64,000 nt of DNA from Coniferiporia sulphurascens (lineage: Eukaryota > Basidiomycota > Agaricomycetes > Hymenochaetales > Hymenochaetaceae). A program made the translations under genes and the position numbers. Position 1 is the first letter of the stretch; each line of letters opens with the position of its first letter. The notes beneath the pieces were generated by a model. That model did no database searches and had not been told where the DNA came from. It was given only the letters and a program-made list of their open reading frames with translations. The DNA lies in contig NBBA01000006.1 of the NCBI GenBank assembly GCA_002794785.1, positions 310,001 through 374,000 of the forward strand, read 5' to 3'. Below, in pieces: positions 43,901-56,000 of this stretch.

Positions 43901-46620
43901 TGGCAGGAAATCACGTACGTACTTGTGTTTTTCGGGGGAGTGTGTGTGTATGCTGACACTCTATTCCTTCTCCGTGATCCGTACCGACTTGCCCATTCAG
44001 AATGGCTGTAAACACAATGGCAGGGAACTTGACGACGCAAGTGCGCGGGTTCGCGCAGATCAGCGCAGCAGCTATGGACGGCGACTTCACGCGATTCATC
44101 ACAGTCGAGGCGTCAGGGGAGATGGACTCGCTCAAGACGCAGATCAACCAGATGGTGTACAACTTGCGGGAGTCGATCCAGAAGAACACGGCGGCGCGTG
44201 AAGCTGCTGAGTTGGCTAATCGATCCAAGTCGGAGTTCTTGGCGAACATGTCGCATGAGATTCGAACGCCGATGAATGGGATTATTGGGATGACGGAGTT
44301 GACGCTGGATAGTGATTTAAATAGAAGTCAGAGGGAGAGTTTGCTGCTTGTGCATAGTCTGGCGAGGTCGTTGTTGCTTATCATTGATGATATTTTGGAT
44401 ATCTCGAAGAGTAAGTTCAATCTCCTTTCGCATTTATCTTGTTGATTTTTAAATACTGAATTGGTCGTTTGCAGTCGAGGCTGGGCGGATGACGATGGAG
44501 CAAGTGTCGTATTCGCTGCGGCATACGGTATTCGGTATCCTTAAGACGCTCGTTGTGCGGGCGTCGCAGAACAACCTGGACCTGACGTACGACGTGCACC
44601 CTGACATCCCAGACCAGTTGATCGGTGACTCGCTGCGCCTGCGTCAAGTGATAACGAATCTCGTTGGTAACGCGATCAAGTTTACGCCGAGTAAAGTTAC
44701 GAGGAAGGGCCATGTTGCGCTGTCGTGTCGGTTGGTGTCGATTGAGGACTCGACTGTGAAGCTCGAGTTTTGTGTGACGGATACAGGAATTGGGATCGCG
44801 AAGGATAAGTTGAACTTGATCTTTGATACGTTCTGTCAAGCGGATGGGTCGACGACGAGGGTCAGTTCGGTTTCCCCTTTTTTATCGTCTTTCCTTTTCT
44901 TTCCATGCGGTCTGTTTTTTAACCTACCAGATTTACAGGAATACGGCGGGACAGGTCTCGGGCTCTCGATCTCCAAACGACTGGTATCGTTAATGTGCGG
45001 GAACATGTGGGTGGAGAGCGAGCTGGGCAAGGGGAGCAAGTTCTTCTTCACGATAACGTCGCAGATCTCGCAGTCGTCGATTGAGAGTGTGCTGGCGAAG
45101 ATGCAGGCGTTCGCGAAGAGGACGATATTGTTTGTGGATACGCTGGATGATAGGACGGGAGTTGTGTATAGGATTACGGAGCTGGGGTTGAAGCCGTTTG
45201 TGGTGAAGGATGTGATGCAGGTTGCGGATAAGGAGCATTGTCCGCATATTGATACTATCCTGGTGGATTCGTTGAATATGGTGAGTTGGTCTCTTTGCGC
45301 CTGTGTCTTTTTTCCTTGTGTAGGGCGTCGCTGACAGGTGTGTGCTTTCTTTCTTTTCGTTTTTACAGACGGAGCAGATTAGGGAGTATGAACACTTGCG
45401 GTATATCCCGATCGTGCTGCTCGCCCCGGTGCGTGCTTACCCCCATGCGTGCGTGCTCATATATTGAAGGCTGTGTTCTTGTGCTCTGTTTTCTTATAGT
45501 CGATACACAGATTAAACCGTACGGATCCCTTTTCCAATTCCTCTCTTTCGCAGTTCCGCACGCTTACTCCCATCCTCTCCCCTTACAGTGAAATGGTGCC
45601 TCGACAACAGCATTTCCTCACAAGTAACGACACCCGCAACCGCACAAGACCTCTCCGCCGCGCTCATCAGCGCTCTGGAGAGCAACACCGTCTCGCCCGT
45701 CGCCGCGCCGAACGACGTGACGTTTGATATACTCCTTGCGGAGGACAATCTTGTGAATCAGAAGTTGGCGGTGAAGATATTGGAGAAGTATGGGCATGCG
45801 GTGGAGATTGCGGAGAATGGGAGTTTGGCGGTTGATTCGTTTAAGTTGAGGGTTGCGCAGGGGAGGCCGTTTGATATCGTGCTTGTGAGTACTGATGATT
45901 TTGTCTTGTGTTTTCTTAGCGGGGCGTCGGGCTAGAGTTGGGTTTAATGTTGGACTGGACGTTGGGTTTAGGCGGACTGGGTCGGGATTTGTGTTTTTTT
46001 TTTTCTCTTTTTTTTCTTGAGGCTTTGTGCTGGATTGAGCTGGGTTTTGACTGGAGTTTGTCTGCGATTGAGTGCTGACGAGTTCGGGTTTTATGTTTGT
46101 GTTCGTGGATTACAGATGGACGTGTCGATGCCGTTTATGGGCGGTATGGAGGCGACGGAGCTGATCCGCGCGTTCGAGCTGCATGAGGGTCTTGAGCGGA
46201 CGCCGATCATTGCGCTTACGGCACATGCTAGTGCGTATTTCTTTTCTTCGTCTTCGTTGATGAGTTGTGGCTGATGTGTGTGTATGTGCCCATTGCAGTG
46301 ATTGGTGATCGCGAGCGGTGTCTGCAAGCGGGCATGGTGCGTTGTTTTTGATTGGTACTGACTGAACACTGAACTAACGCCTTTTTCTTTGTGGCCGGTT
46401 TAGGACGATCATATCACGAGTGCGTATTCTATTTCTTTTAAAAAATATGGATATCTCGGTATCCGTGTGTATGTGTGTGCATAAATACTGAACCAAACGC
46501 GTTACAGAGCCATTACGGCGCGGAGACTTGCTGAACGCGATTAACAAGCTCGCGGGGGAGAAGGCGACGAAGGATCGGCGAAAGCATCATGCGCTTATTG
46601 CAGAGAGTTTGCTCCGATGA
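40953..46620 (+). CDS. Group III hybrid histidine kinase with seven HAMP units (Nik1/Os-1 type)
   Basis: Seventeen-exon model, 1443 aa (4332 nt): 40953-41984, 42042-42106, 42205-42544, 42605-42886, 42955-43209, 43280-43591, 43664-43914, 44001-44410, 44475-44860, 44939-45280, 45369-45428, 45500-45518, 45589-45884, 46116-46230, 46299-46336, 46404-46419, 46508-46620; all introns GT-AG. After a disordered N-terminus come seven HAMP units, each with a V[RQ]...VA.GDL core and most with a LGGQA linker. Then the dimerisation domain with [11 protein letters not shown] (His 931), N box [21 protein letters not shown] and GGTGLGLS, and a receiver with [17 protein letters not shown] (Asp 1352), ALTAHA and ITKPL. 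No membrane helix, as expected for cytoplasmic osmosensors feeding the HOG pathway, the targets of dicarboximide and phenylpyrrole fungicides. Confidence 0.95.
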
Positions 46621-48407
46621 GCGGGTGGGCAGTGATTGCGCTCGCTCCCGGTTTCTCCCGATAATCCTGTTTGTGAGTCGCAAAACCAGAGGAAGAAGAG
46701 AAGTAAAGGGAACGAGGGGGAGGTGCACGCCCGGGCTGGGGAGTGGGCGAGGGTGGGATCTCCGATATATGTGTCGTCGCGTGTACCTGTGGATGGTATT
46801 TTAATAGCTACCTGTCCCCCTTTTTTCTTCTCTTTTCTTTTCATCTTCCTGTATCTTTCCTACATTTTACGAGTCTTCGTTGTCGAGTCTTGTCTCTACC
46901 TACCCGCCTATTCCCCTCTCCTCCCCGTCTCACCCTGTCGACCCCCTCCATCCTCCCCTCCAACGCCTCCCTCCACTCTCTACCCTCCGCCGACGATGAC
47001 GATGACGACGACCCGCCTGACGCGAACGCAGGCGCAGACGCGCGTCGATTTACCCAGACCGACCCGACCCGACCCGACTCGAACTCGACTTGACACGACT
47101 CGACCGGCCTCGGTTTCCTCTTTCTTGTTTCTCCCGAGTACGAAATTACCGATTATTATTCTTCCAGCCTGAGCCCCATCCAATTGTATTTTGTTGCGCG
47201 CACTCTTATAACGGCACCCTTTTTTACGCACTACGTACGCACTATGCACTATGCACTATCTACTATCTACTATCCACTATCCACCTCCGGTTACCCCACC
47301 GTTCTCCTTTCTCCTTAAAGTACGATCGAAGTGAATCGAATCGAATTGACATCTGTTTCCTTTGTCTTTGTTTTCCTATATATAAATATATTCTTTTTTT
47401 TGTCTTGTCTTCTTTTCTTTTTTTTTGTTTTTGTTTTTGTCTTTGTCTTCGTGTGTCTTGAATCCAGAATCCCGAATCCTGATCCTGATCCTGCATAATA
47501 TACATACAACGTAACGTAACGTATACACGACTTGGTTTGTTTTATATATACTCCCTTTTTTGTCTTTGTTCTTGTTTGAGTATGGTCTGGTCTGGTCTGG
47601 TCTGGTATGGTATGGTTTCTTATGAGTACACGAATTACAGTGTATGGACACACGTATATACGGGTATTACGACAGATGAGGACGAAGGATGGACTCGGCG
47701 GTGAGGAGGTGAGGAGGGGGTAAATGGATCGATCACCTTTTCTTCTCGAGGAGCAAATAGGTAGATAGAGCCTGGGTCTGGTGAGCGCGTATGGGGAACA
47801 CATACGGGACGAGTGGTGAATAGAGCCTGAGGGAAGGGGGTTGGCGGCCCTGCCGCCTGCCAGGGCAAATCATGGGGGTGCCGTCGAAACGGTATTCATT
47901 AATGATGAACTTTAGTGGTGAATATTACTATTTTAAACCGCCTTTTTGTCAATGAGATTATCTATATACTTGCATGCTATTACAACATAAACGACAAACA
48001 TTTATAATTGTAGTGTCCGATTGGTTTTAAAACGTAATACTTGTCTTGCTTACAAGAGTTACAATAGGAGATAAAAAGTTTAAATAGTTTGGTATAGTCA
48101 GTTGCAGAAAGCGATTTGACCATAGTCCCTACCTCGTCACCAAAAAAAGGGGGTTCAACACAAAAAGACTGACTAGCATGATTATGCACACTAAGTCAAG
48201 TAAGGAGTGTCGAGGAGAGATTTACAGCCGATGCCAGATAAGCCTTCGCACTTGTATGTTCCGGGAAAAGGCAAATGGAATCATGAGCGACTTCGTTGCT
48301 ACTCAGGGTTGTAGACACTCGGTGATGAACAACAGCGCATGCAAGAAGCTCGAAGTACTCAGTACAGTATGTTTGACCAATTCACCATGTCTTCCGTGAG
48401 CAAAGGC
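46621..48407. other. Convergent intergenic region
   Basis: Lies between the stop codons of the histidine kinase (plus) and the kinase-domain gene (minus), so it holds two 3' ends. 47040-47100 is a GACCC/GACTC-rich run, 47395-47450 is T-rich, and 47582-47617 is a pentamer array (TCTGG then TATGG). No gene recognised. Confidence 0.6.
47582..47617 (+). repeat. Pentanucleotide microsatellite
   Basis: About four TCTGG units followed by two or three TATGG units in tandem. Likely length-variable between strains. Confidence 0.7.
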
Positions 48408-50830
48408 TTAGCGTTTCGTGCTTTCGATATAGTCCTTGGTGCGCTTGACGGCATCCTTCATGCTGGGTCGCTTCTTCGGGTCGGAGCTCATCAGATTCTT
48501 GCTCAAGCCCATCAGGAACTCTCGATGCGACGCTTTAGGGCATTTCGCACACAATGCGGACACCACCTTCCCAGCGGCCCACGCGTCCGCCCACAACGGA
48601 TTGTACGGCTCAGCACCCCCGACCTCGGGTGCCGTCCACCCCTTGGTACCGATGAACCTACCGTTAAGCTGATCCACACGGAGAACTCCCAAATTAAAGT
48701 CGATGATGCAAACTCGGCCTGTCGTCTTGTCCACAATAATGTTTGAAGGCTTCAGGTCGTTATGCGCCACTTCCTTTTCGTGCAGGAACGCGACCCCTTC
48801 AAATAACTGCCGAGCAACCGGTAGCAGATCATGCGACAGGTTTTCGTATGAAGTCATTTTGGTGCCGCTGTCCTGCAACACCACCAGCATGCCGTCGTTG
48901 ACAGCGCGGAACGCTATCCCACGCACTACAGGGTTGTGAGGGGAGTCAAATCTCGACAGAAAGGAAAGTATCCTGAATTCGTCGTCTCTATCTGGGCGGA
49001 GGAGCTTGACGTAGTATCGCTTGGTGTCTCTGTACGCCACTGCCACGAGGGGGTGCTGCACGTGGAATAGTTAGCAAAAGTTAACTGAATGAACATATTG
49101 CTTACATCAAGCAAGATGTATGGATCTGGGCTAAAGCCTAACTCGGCCATAACGTCTTACACGTCAGGCCTAGAAAAGGCCTCTCCGTCAACTGGATCTT
49201 CGCCAACTGGACAAAGTGCGCTCGTACTTGCACTTGTCGATCCTCTTGAACGCTCCCAACTGGTGGGTTCGGCGGGCCTACTTGACCATGAGCTCAAGTC
49301 TTCGCCCACCTCCATCAGCGTCTTTAGCGTATCGAACTTGCTGTAATTAAATTCTTTTTCAATACAGCGTATCTCCTCGCCATAGTTGTACATTTCCCGA
49401 AGAAACTGTCTTCCTTCATCACCTTTTATAAGATTATACTTATCGCTTATAATATCCACCTGAAGATTGATTGAGGAAGGGGTCAAACTACGTGATAAAA
49501 ATGCTCACACTGGGATTCCCCCTTTTTGGCTGATATACGAAATATCTTTCTGTGGTAAAGTCATTTGCGACGTATACGGCCATCACAACGAAGGTTCGTG
49601 CGGAATTCTCCTTTAGCAAATAGCTTCCGAGACGCGCCAGGGCAACGGCCTGGCAAAGCATTCTCCATCTGTCCGATTCATCTTCCTCTGACTCAACCTC
49701 TCCAATGATGAATAGCGCTTCCTCTTGAGTGGCTATGAAACTGAAATCACTCTTCGGCTGGTACTTCCGGACCGGTTCATCCATTGATGATTTCGCAAAT
49801 ATGTAGAAAGGCCACTGTTTTCCTCTATATGAACTTCAAGTTAGCAATAGCCGCGCACAACGAAAAGAATCCTGACATTTCGTAATTGGCGATCCCCTGC
49901 CTGGCATAAACCTCACCTGGCGGTATGACATACGTGGTCGTCATTAACGCTGAAATCCACTCGGAGGGACGCCTAGTACGGGTCCTTGATCCTATTTCCT
50001 CCTCGAGCGTGGTTAACCGTGCGAAGTATTCAAGTTCTCGGTTGGATTCAATAGGTAGTGAGTGGACCCCAACCAAACTTTCCTGTGGAATGAAGTAGTC
50101 TTTGAATTCCCCTGCAAGCAACTTATTGGAGAGGTCCAGGTGTGCCTTCGCTCTGCCGTCGTTGGGCTGAAAAAAAAATTGAACTGTCTTCATTAGGTCG
50201 CAAAAGGTAACTTACCATGTACCGCCTTGGTGCTGAAAGCCTAGCGATCATTTCTACCACATCGGTTGGCATGTCTAGAGTGGGCCGTCGATGTGAGCCG
50301 TCGATTTGCATGTATGGATGTGGGCTATCAATTTGCATCTCTTGAGGCTGGCTGTCGGTTGCCGTGTCCGGAGGTGGTCTGCGTATCCATCTACTAGCAC
50401 GATTTCGTTGGATGTCCAATTGACTCCATGTCGGCCCTTCAGACCTCACAGTAAGGCAACTGAATAGTGCCTCATTAACTTGCCTCAACCGCACTTCGGT
50501 ATAATCTGGACTCTCAACGTCAGGAAAGATGGCATTATAATAAGCAAACAGCGCACTTTTAGAATTCTCGACTAGTAGGCACACGGCACTCGAGAGAACC
50601 CCGCTCGGAAATACTTCCTCGAGGGTATTAATAGTAGACACGGGTACTGTTGCATACATCTGAAGTACTTGCTCCTTATTTGTGACGATCACCCCATATT
50701 CCAAGAGAAAAGCACTCTTGGGCACAGGGGACTTGAAACGGAAATATTGACAGTCGGAAGCCTTGAGCTCTTTAAAGTAATCCTTTACTCGATGATCCCG
50801 TTCCTTCATCAGGTCGAAGATCGATGCCAT
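48408..50830 (-). pseudogene. Kinase-domain protein, reading frame interrupted by in-frame TAA
   Basis: Model exons: 50830-50216, 50166-49877, 49824-49509, 49459-49106, 49055-48408; introns 49-52 nt, GT-AG, total 741 codons. The frame is continuous except for TAA at 49157-49159 (codon 508), just before MAELGFSPDPYILLD. The C-terminal 230 residues are a protein kinase: YYVKLLRPD holds the ATP lysine, HNDLKPSNI the catalytic loop, IIDFNLG replaces the usual DFG by DFN, and APEV and W-rich helices follow. The first 500 residues are unrecognised; FIIGEVES is followed by a helix in the manner of nuclease-like domains seen in Crinkler-type fungal proteins, but the lysine of a PD-(D/E)XK site is absent. 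Either this is a pseudogene, or the kinase half is a separate gene starting at the ATG 49150. A solo copia LTR lies 34 bp before the start codon. Confidence 0.7.
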
Positions 50831-50864
50831 GTGCAAGTTTTTCGCGACTGAGATAGGGACAAGG

Positions 50865-51130
50865 ACATTTATTAAATAAATATAACGAACGTACTAAATA
50901 TAAAGATGGTCATATGAACACACATCTTACTAAGTGAACAATAACGCAATGATAATGCCATATGATAAAAGCTATGATAGTTATAGTATACATAGCTCAT
51001 GGTAGATGTATATAAGGAGAGCTGGTCTCTACCATGAAATACATTGGTTTACGCTGATAACCCACCTTTGCCTCAACTTCACCACTGCACCTCATCATCT
51101 ACCACAACATGCATAGATTTTAAGAACATT
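50865..51130 (+). repeat. Solo copia LTR, opposite orientation, ACATT duplication
   Basis: 50870-51125 (256 bp) begins TATTAAATAAATATAACG and ends ATTTTAAGA, the same LTR family as the other copies but on the plus strand. ACATT flanks it at 50865-50869 and 51126-51130. A TATATAAGG box lies near 51010. It has more substitutions than the other LTRs, so it is older. Confidence 0.92.
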
Positions 51131-51337
51131 CCTGACTAGCACGAGGAAAGATAGAGTATCTACAGAAGGTTGAGGAATGGACAAGACAATAGAATGAGGA
51201 GACATACCGGCCATGGAAGGACGTGGTGTGGTTCATGGTCATCCAAATGTGGGTCCACCATTAGTTGTCCTCGTTATTTCCACGGTGCGGCGGGTGCCGG
51301 GGAATTCCGCCGTCAGAACCTCATTTGGACGGCAAGT

Positions 51338-51933
51338 CGGCATCCGGCACTGACATAGGTGACTGGTTGCAGTGAATTTCAGGTATTTTGACAATTTCTC
51401 TTGATCAACTCGTTTTCTCCCTTCCAAAATATTAAAGCATGTGTATAGATACGTTATCCATACAAATACAAGTTTGGAGAGCAATACGGCTGGTTTTGCA
51501 GTTGTAATTTGGTGAAGGCCTATTCCAAGAAATGGCTCAAATAAAGCGAATTTGAGCCTCCTTCCTTTATGAAAACTTATCTGTATCACAGAATAAGCTA
51601 AAACCACTTAGATGTGATCCATGGTCTGCTTCAAATTGCAAGTTTCACTTACAGGTGCTGCACTTGCATTGGCATTAAGTGACGATCATAATGTTTAGAT
51701 TAGACCAATTTACAGTATATACATGTTTTCAACCACAAAGTTGCTTCATTGTAGTTGAAGTATTTACCCTGTTCCGTTACAACTCCACAAGAGAATGTAT
51801 GCTATACCCGTGGTTCCACATTTATAATCTCACAAGCAATGGATGCTTTGTTGAAGGCAATTTTGTGAATTGTCAGAGTGCTCTCGAAATGGGGTGACCG
51901 GTCATTTATGGTAGGCACGTGTAGTAGCTGTCG
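51338..51933. mobile_element. Inverted-repeat element of about 0.6 kb, copy 2
   Basis: Related to 25519-26123 in opposite orientation. Left end CGGCATCCGG...CATAGGTGACTGGT, right end GGTGACCGGTCATTTATGGTA...GTAGCTGTCG; the internal block TATTTTGACAATTTCTCTTGATCA matches the reverse complement of about 26040-26065. Divergence from copy 1 is considerable in the middle. There is no transposase frame. Confidence 0.6.
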
Positions 51934-51951
51934 TATTTCACTTTGAGCAAT

Positions 51952-52679
51952 TCAAATGCAAATCGGAACAGCGAGTAAGTTTAGGACGGTCATCATCCAT
52001 CCCCGAAGCAGGCCGGGGAACGCGCCCACCGGGCTAACCTGACGAATTCTTCGTAACATTCGACGGAATGGAAGTGCAAACGGCGAGCGAGTACTATTTT
52101 TGCTCTCATGTGCCTTCAACTTGATGTAGTTGGTTTCGCAGAATACATACTGTTCCTTTTCATATAGTACCACGATCGGCGGCGGATTTCGGGTACTTAT
52201 TCATAGATGGATTTGGTTGCTATATATTGGTTTCATCCATTTCCGAGCACACGGGCACCCCACCGCTCCGAAAAACAATCCGGTTCCAGTGGAGGTAGTA
52301 CGGGTTGCATAATGATGGCCAAATGCCCGCACTTTAGCCGATCCCGCCTGAATATCGCGGGCCAAATCTGTGCATGATGGAGTATTAATAGACGTTAAGC
52401 AGAAGGAGTATATACGCGGAAATAGGTTCGAAGCGTAATTTACCAGAGCGCATTTTATGTTCTTCAGATCTGTTCGAAGTTGGACTACGTTGTTCTCGGT
52501 TTGTTTGGTGTCAAGTAGCGAAACCTCAAACATAAACCAAGCAGGTAATCATACAAAAAAGACGTGAGTGGTGATGCCGGTGAATAAAAAGAAAGGTTTA
52601 GTTCGTTTTCCACTTCAGAGCCAAGGTATAAGAGATACCTGGACATATCGTCGTTTGTTTTTACGTTACGCTGTCGCAT
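51952..52679 (-). CDS. Possible small multi-exon gene, unrecognised
   Basis: Three open stretches on the minus strand follow each other: 52679-52485 (MRQRNVKTNDDMSRYL...), 52533-52201 (FEVSLLDTKQTENNVVQL, KNIKCALVNYASNLFPRIYS) and 52173-51952 (YEKEQYVFCETNYIKLKAHE). Amino-acid composition and regular hydrophobic spacing look coding, and they could be exons of one protein of about 200 aa, but I could not fix the splice sites or recognise the family. The region may also be old repeat. Confidence 0.3.
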
Positions 52680-53010
52680 GCCTGTCTCGTACAGAAAAGG
52701 CGCATCAACAGATAAGCAGGTTAAATCGTCGAACTCAGATTACGACAAAGGCGAGTACGAGAAACCGACTACTAGAAACGGCAATCATTCGAGTATTTTG
52801 GGAAATGCAGACCCTGATAGCGGTGCACAAACCGAACTGAATACGGCAGATCAATCGCGTCCGATGCCGAGCGTCCTGGCGATTCCGACCTGAGCGGTCC
52901 CAGCCGCGGGCGCGCATTATCACTTATATAAAACAGCGTTACCCTGCTACCACCTTCTTCCGCAGCCACTTAGCCCATCTCACAGACTACATCCCAACAC
53001 ATCGCACGAG

Positions 53011-56000
53011 ATGGAGGCGTTCTTTGAAAAACTCGTAGAGAAGATACCCGAGGGCGTCACGCGCACGTCCGACATGATCGAAGGTACGCCGTTCTCTTGA
53101 ATGGTAATCTCGAAATAGATCGTTGACGACTATTCGTGTTCGATATGCTGCAGGCATTCTCAATCCAAATCGTAAGGGCGATCGACGCTTGAGCGGGACG
53201 TAGTGATCCCAATACCCGTTTGATACAGGTCGACACGATACGCCTCTGGAGAAAAAGCAGGACGAAGTCCGCGCTGAAATCCGCTCCGAACACAGGTTCG
53301 ACAGCTTTGCAGGAGAGCGCGCGGGAAATTTCGTGAAATGGTACCGATTTCCAACCAAGCTAAGTGCAGAATTTGACTTACCGAGAATTGTAGGCACGTG
53401 GATGGACACGACTATATGTACGCCCTTTCGGAGATGTTGGACAAGGCGAAGGAGTGTATCTTCATTCTTGTGGGGTTTGTTACGTGATTCTGTGCTCCCT
53501 TGTGTTAACGACCCTGTCTTAGGATTGGTGGCTCACGCCGGAGCTGTACCTGCGCCGTCCGCCCGCTTACTACCCAGAATGGCGTCTTGATAGATTGCTG
53601 AAGCGCAAGGCGGAGCAGGGTGTCAAAATTTATGTGGTCGTTTACAAGGAGGTACTGTTTTTTCTAAGTTTTCGGCGAAAGTGGCAGCCAAGACTGAACC
53701 TTTTGCAACTTGAAGGTCACCCAAACTATGTCGATGAGCTCACACCATACTAAGGCATATATCGTTTATCTTCCTGGACTGCGCCACATGTTTATTGATA
53801 ACCCGATTTCGGATAGCAAACTCTCGAGGCTCTTCATCCGAATATCGCGTGTATGCGCCATCCTGATCATATCGGCTCTAAAGGTACGCTATCTCTGCAT
53901 TCATCGGAACAGTCACCTTGATCTCATAGCTATTTCTGCTTTTAGATGATGTCGAGTTCTGGTCTCATCACGAGAAGGTTTGATTAGCATTTACTCTCTT
54001 ACTCTTTCATTATCATTGATCATTATCTGGGCCCTTTCCGGTCATCCAAAAATCAGGTCGTCGTTATTGACAATCATCGGGCATGCATAGGCGGGCTCGA
54101 CCTTTGCTTCGGACGCTGGGACACGCACACGCATCCGCTTGCGGATGTGCACCCGACCGACTTTTCGCAGACGCTCTTCCCGGGACAAGACTACAACAAC
54201 TCACGCATCCTTGACTTTCAGCACGTAGACCGCTTCGTCGGAAATTCACTCAGTATCCTCGAAAGCGCGCGTATGCCGTGGCATGATGTGCGTGTTTAAA
54301 CTGATCTGTATCCTTCGGATATTCTGGACGCCGAGGGAAGCTGACCTTGATGATCATTAGATCCACATGACGATCGCGGGCGACGTCGTCCTCGATATAG
54401 TACAGCATTTCGTAGAGAGGTGGAACGAAGTCAAAAGAAGAAAGGTTTGCGTCCCGAAAGTGCTAGTTCCCGGGCGCCTTTTTTGACCTTTTGTCTTTTA
54501 CACCGAAACAGTACAGGACCGATGAGTGGGTCTCCCCCTGGCTGATAATACATCTACGGGAGGGTCGAGTTTCTCACACTTTATTAGGCGCTATGACTGG
54601 CTTGCCCTTCCCCACAATGTGCAAGCAGCGCCTAACGAAGCAGTCGTCCGTGCGTCGAATCGCTGTTACCTTTAGGCGCCCGAAATTCTAATACACAAAA
54701 TGTCTAAATGCAGGTCACCCGCATCGCGAAGCGTGGCACGCCATGGGCAAACACTTCCGTCAGCGCTTCCACTTGCTCGTTGGCGAGGAAGTAGAAGATG
54801 ACCCGGAGCTCTACCCGCGCCCACCAACGGGCTCTTGCCGCGTCCAGGCCATACGCAGCGTCTGCGACTGGAGCCACGGCGTGCTCACAGAGCATAGTAT
54901 CCAGAATGCTTGTAAGATTTTGTCGTTACCCTTGACTACACGTAAGATTGACAAACATGAACAGACATCCAGCTGATCTTAGAAGCTAACCATTACATTT
55001 ACATTGGTTGGTACTTTCGAGTATATTTGGCTGGTCTACTGTCTAACGACCGATTATGACCGTTATCAGAGAACCAATTCTTGTGAGCTTTTTCTGGCTG
55101 AGCGGGACCAATAACCATGATTAACTCTCGAATGCAGCATCTCCAACACCAGCAAAGATGGACCCGTGAAGAACCAGCTCGCGAGGGCCATTGTTCAGCG
55201 TATCCTCATTGCTGCGCGTGACAATCAGAAGTTCAAGGTTGTCGTCGTTATTCCCGAGGTTCCAGGATTCGCAGGCGACATCAAGAACGAGACAGCCATT
55301 AAGACGATAATGGCGGCCCAGGTATGCTGGCTTACTTCCGACTTCGCTTATGGATGGGGTCGGCGTTGACCAGTCTATCGCTAGTATCGCACTATGAATC
55401 GTGGAGGGCATAGTATCTATGAAGAGGTTCGCAAGGCGGGCTATGATCCGTACGCTGCTTCCCTAAACTCAAGATAGTTTTCCCAAATTAATCGCTGTTT
55501 ACGCAGGGAGCAGTACATTAAGTTCTATCACCTTCGCTCATATGACAGATTAAACGCTCCATACTGTAAGCAGGAGTCCATCTTCCCTAAGTCAGCATAC
55601 CTATTCCTGCTTCTCCACAGCGTCCTTCATCTCCGACATGGAGCAGAACAGCGGCGTTTCATTCCACGAGGCCCAGGTTGCTCTCGCACGCCAGTGGATC
55701 GGCACGCCCTTCCCGGACGTGCCCACGCAGGACAAGGTATTTATACAGGTGCCGAAACCTTCTGGCGAGGGTGTAGTCGTCACGGACGACACCGCAGTCA
55801 AGTCCGAAGAAGTGCCGCTCCCGCGAACGGTGGACGAAGCACGCAGGATTATTGAGCGCTTCGAATCCGGCGCGAATAGCCTGCGTGGCGACGAAGACGT
55901 AGCAGACACTGTTTCGCAGCACATGTTGAACGACCGTACGAGCCTTCTCGAAGAGAAGTGGTTGGGCACGGAACAGGAGGAGCTTGATTGGTACGTTTGC

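Noticed and set aside
46636..47172. 178-codon frame after the histidine kinase stop
   Set aside because: Consists of Ser/Pro/Leu-rich low-complexity translation of a pyrimidine-rich 3' region; no family match.
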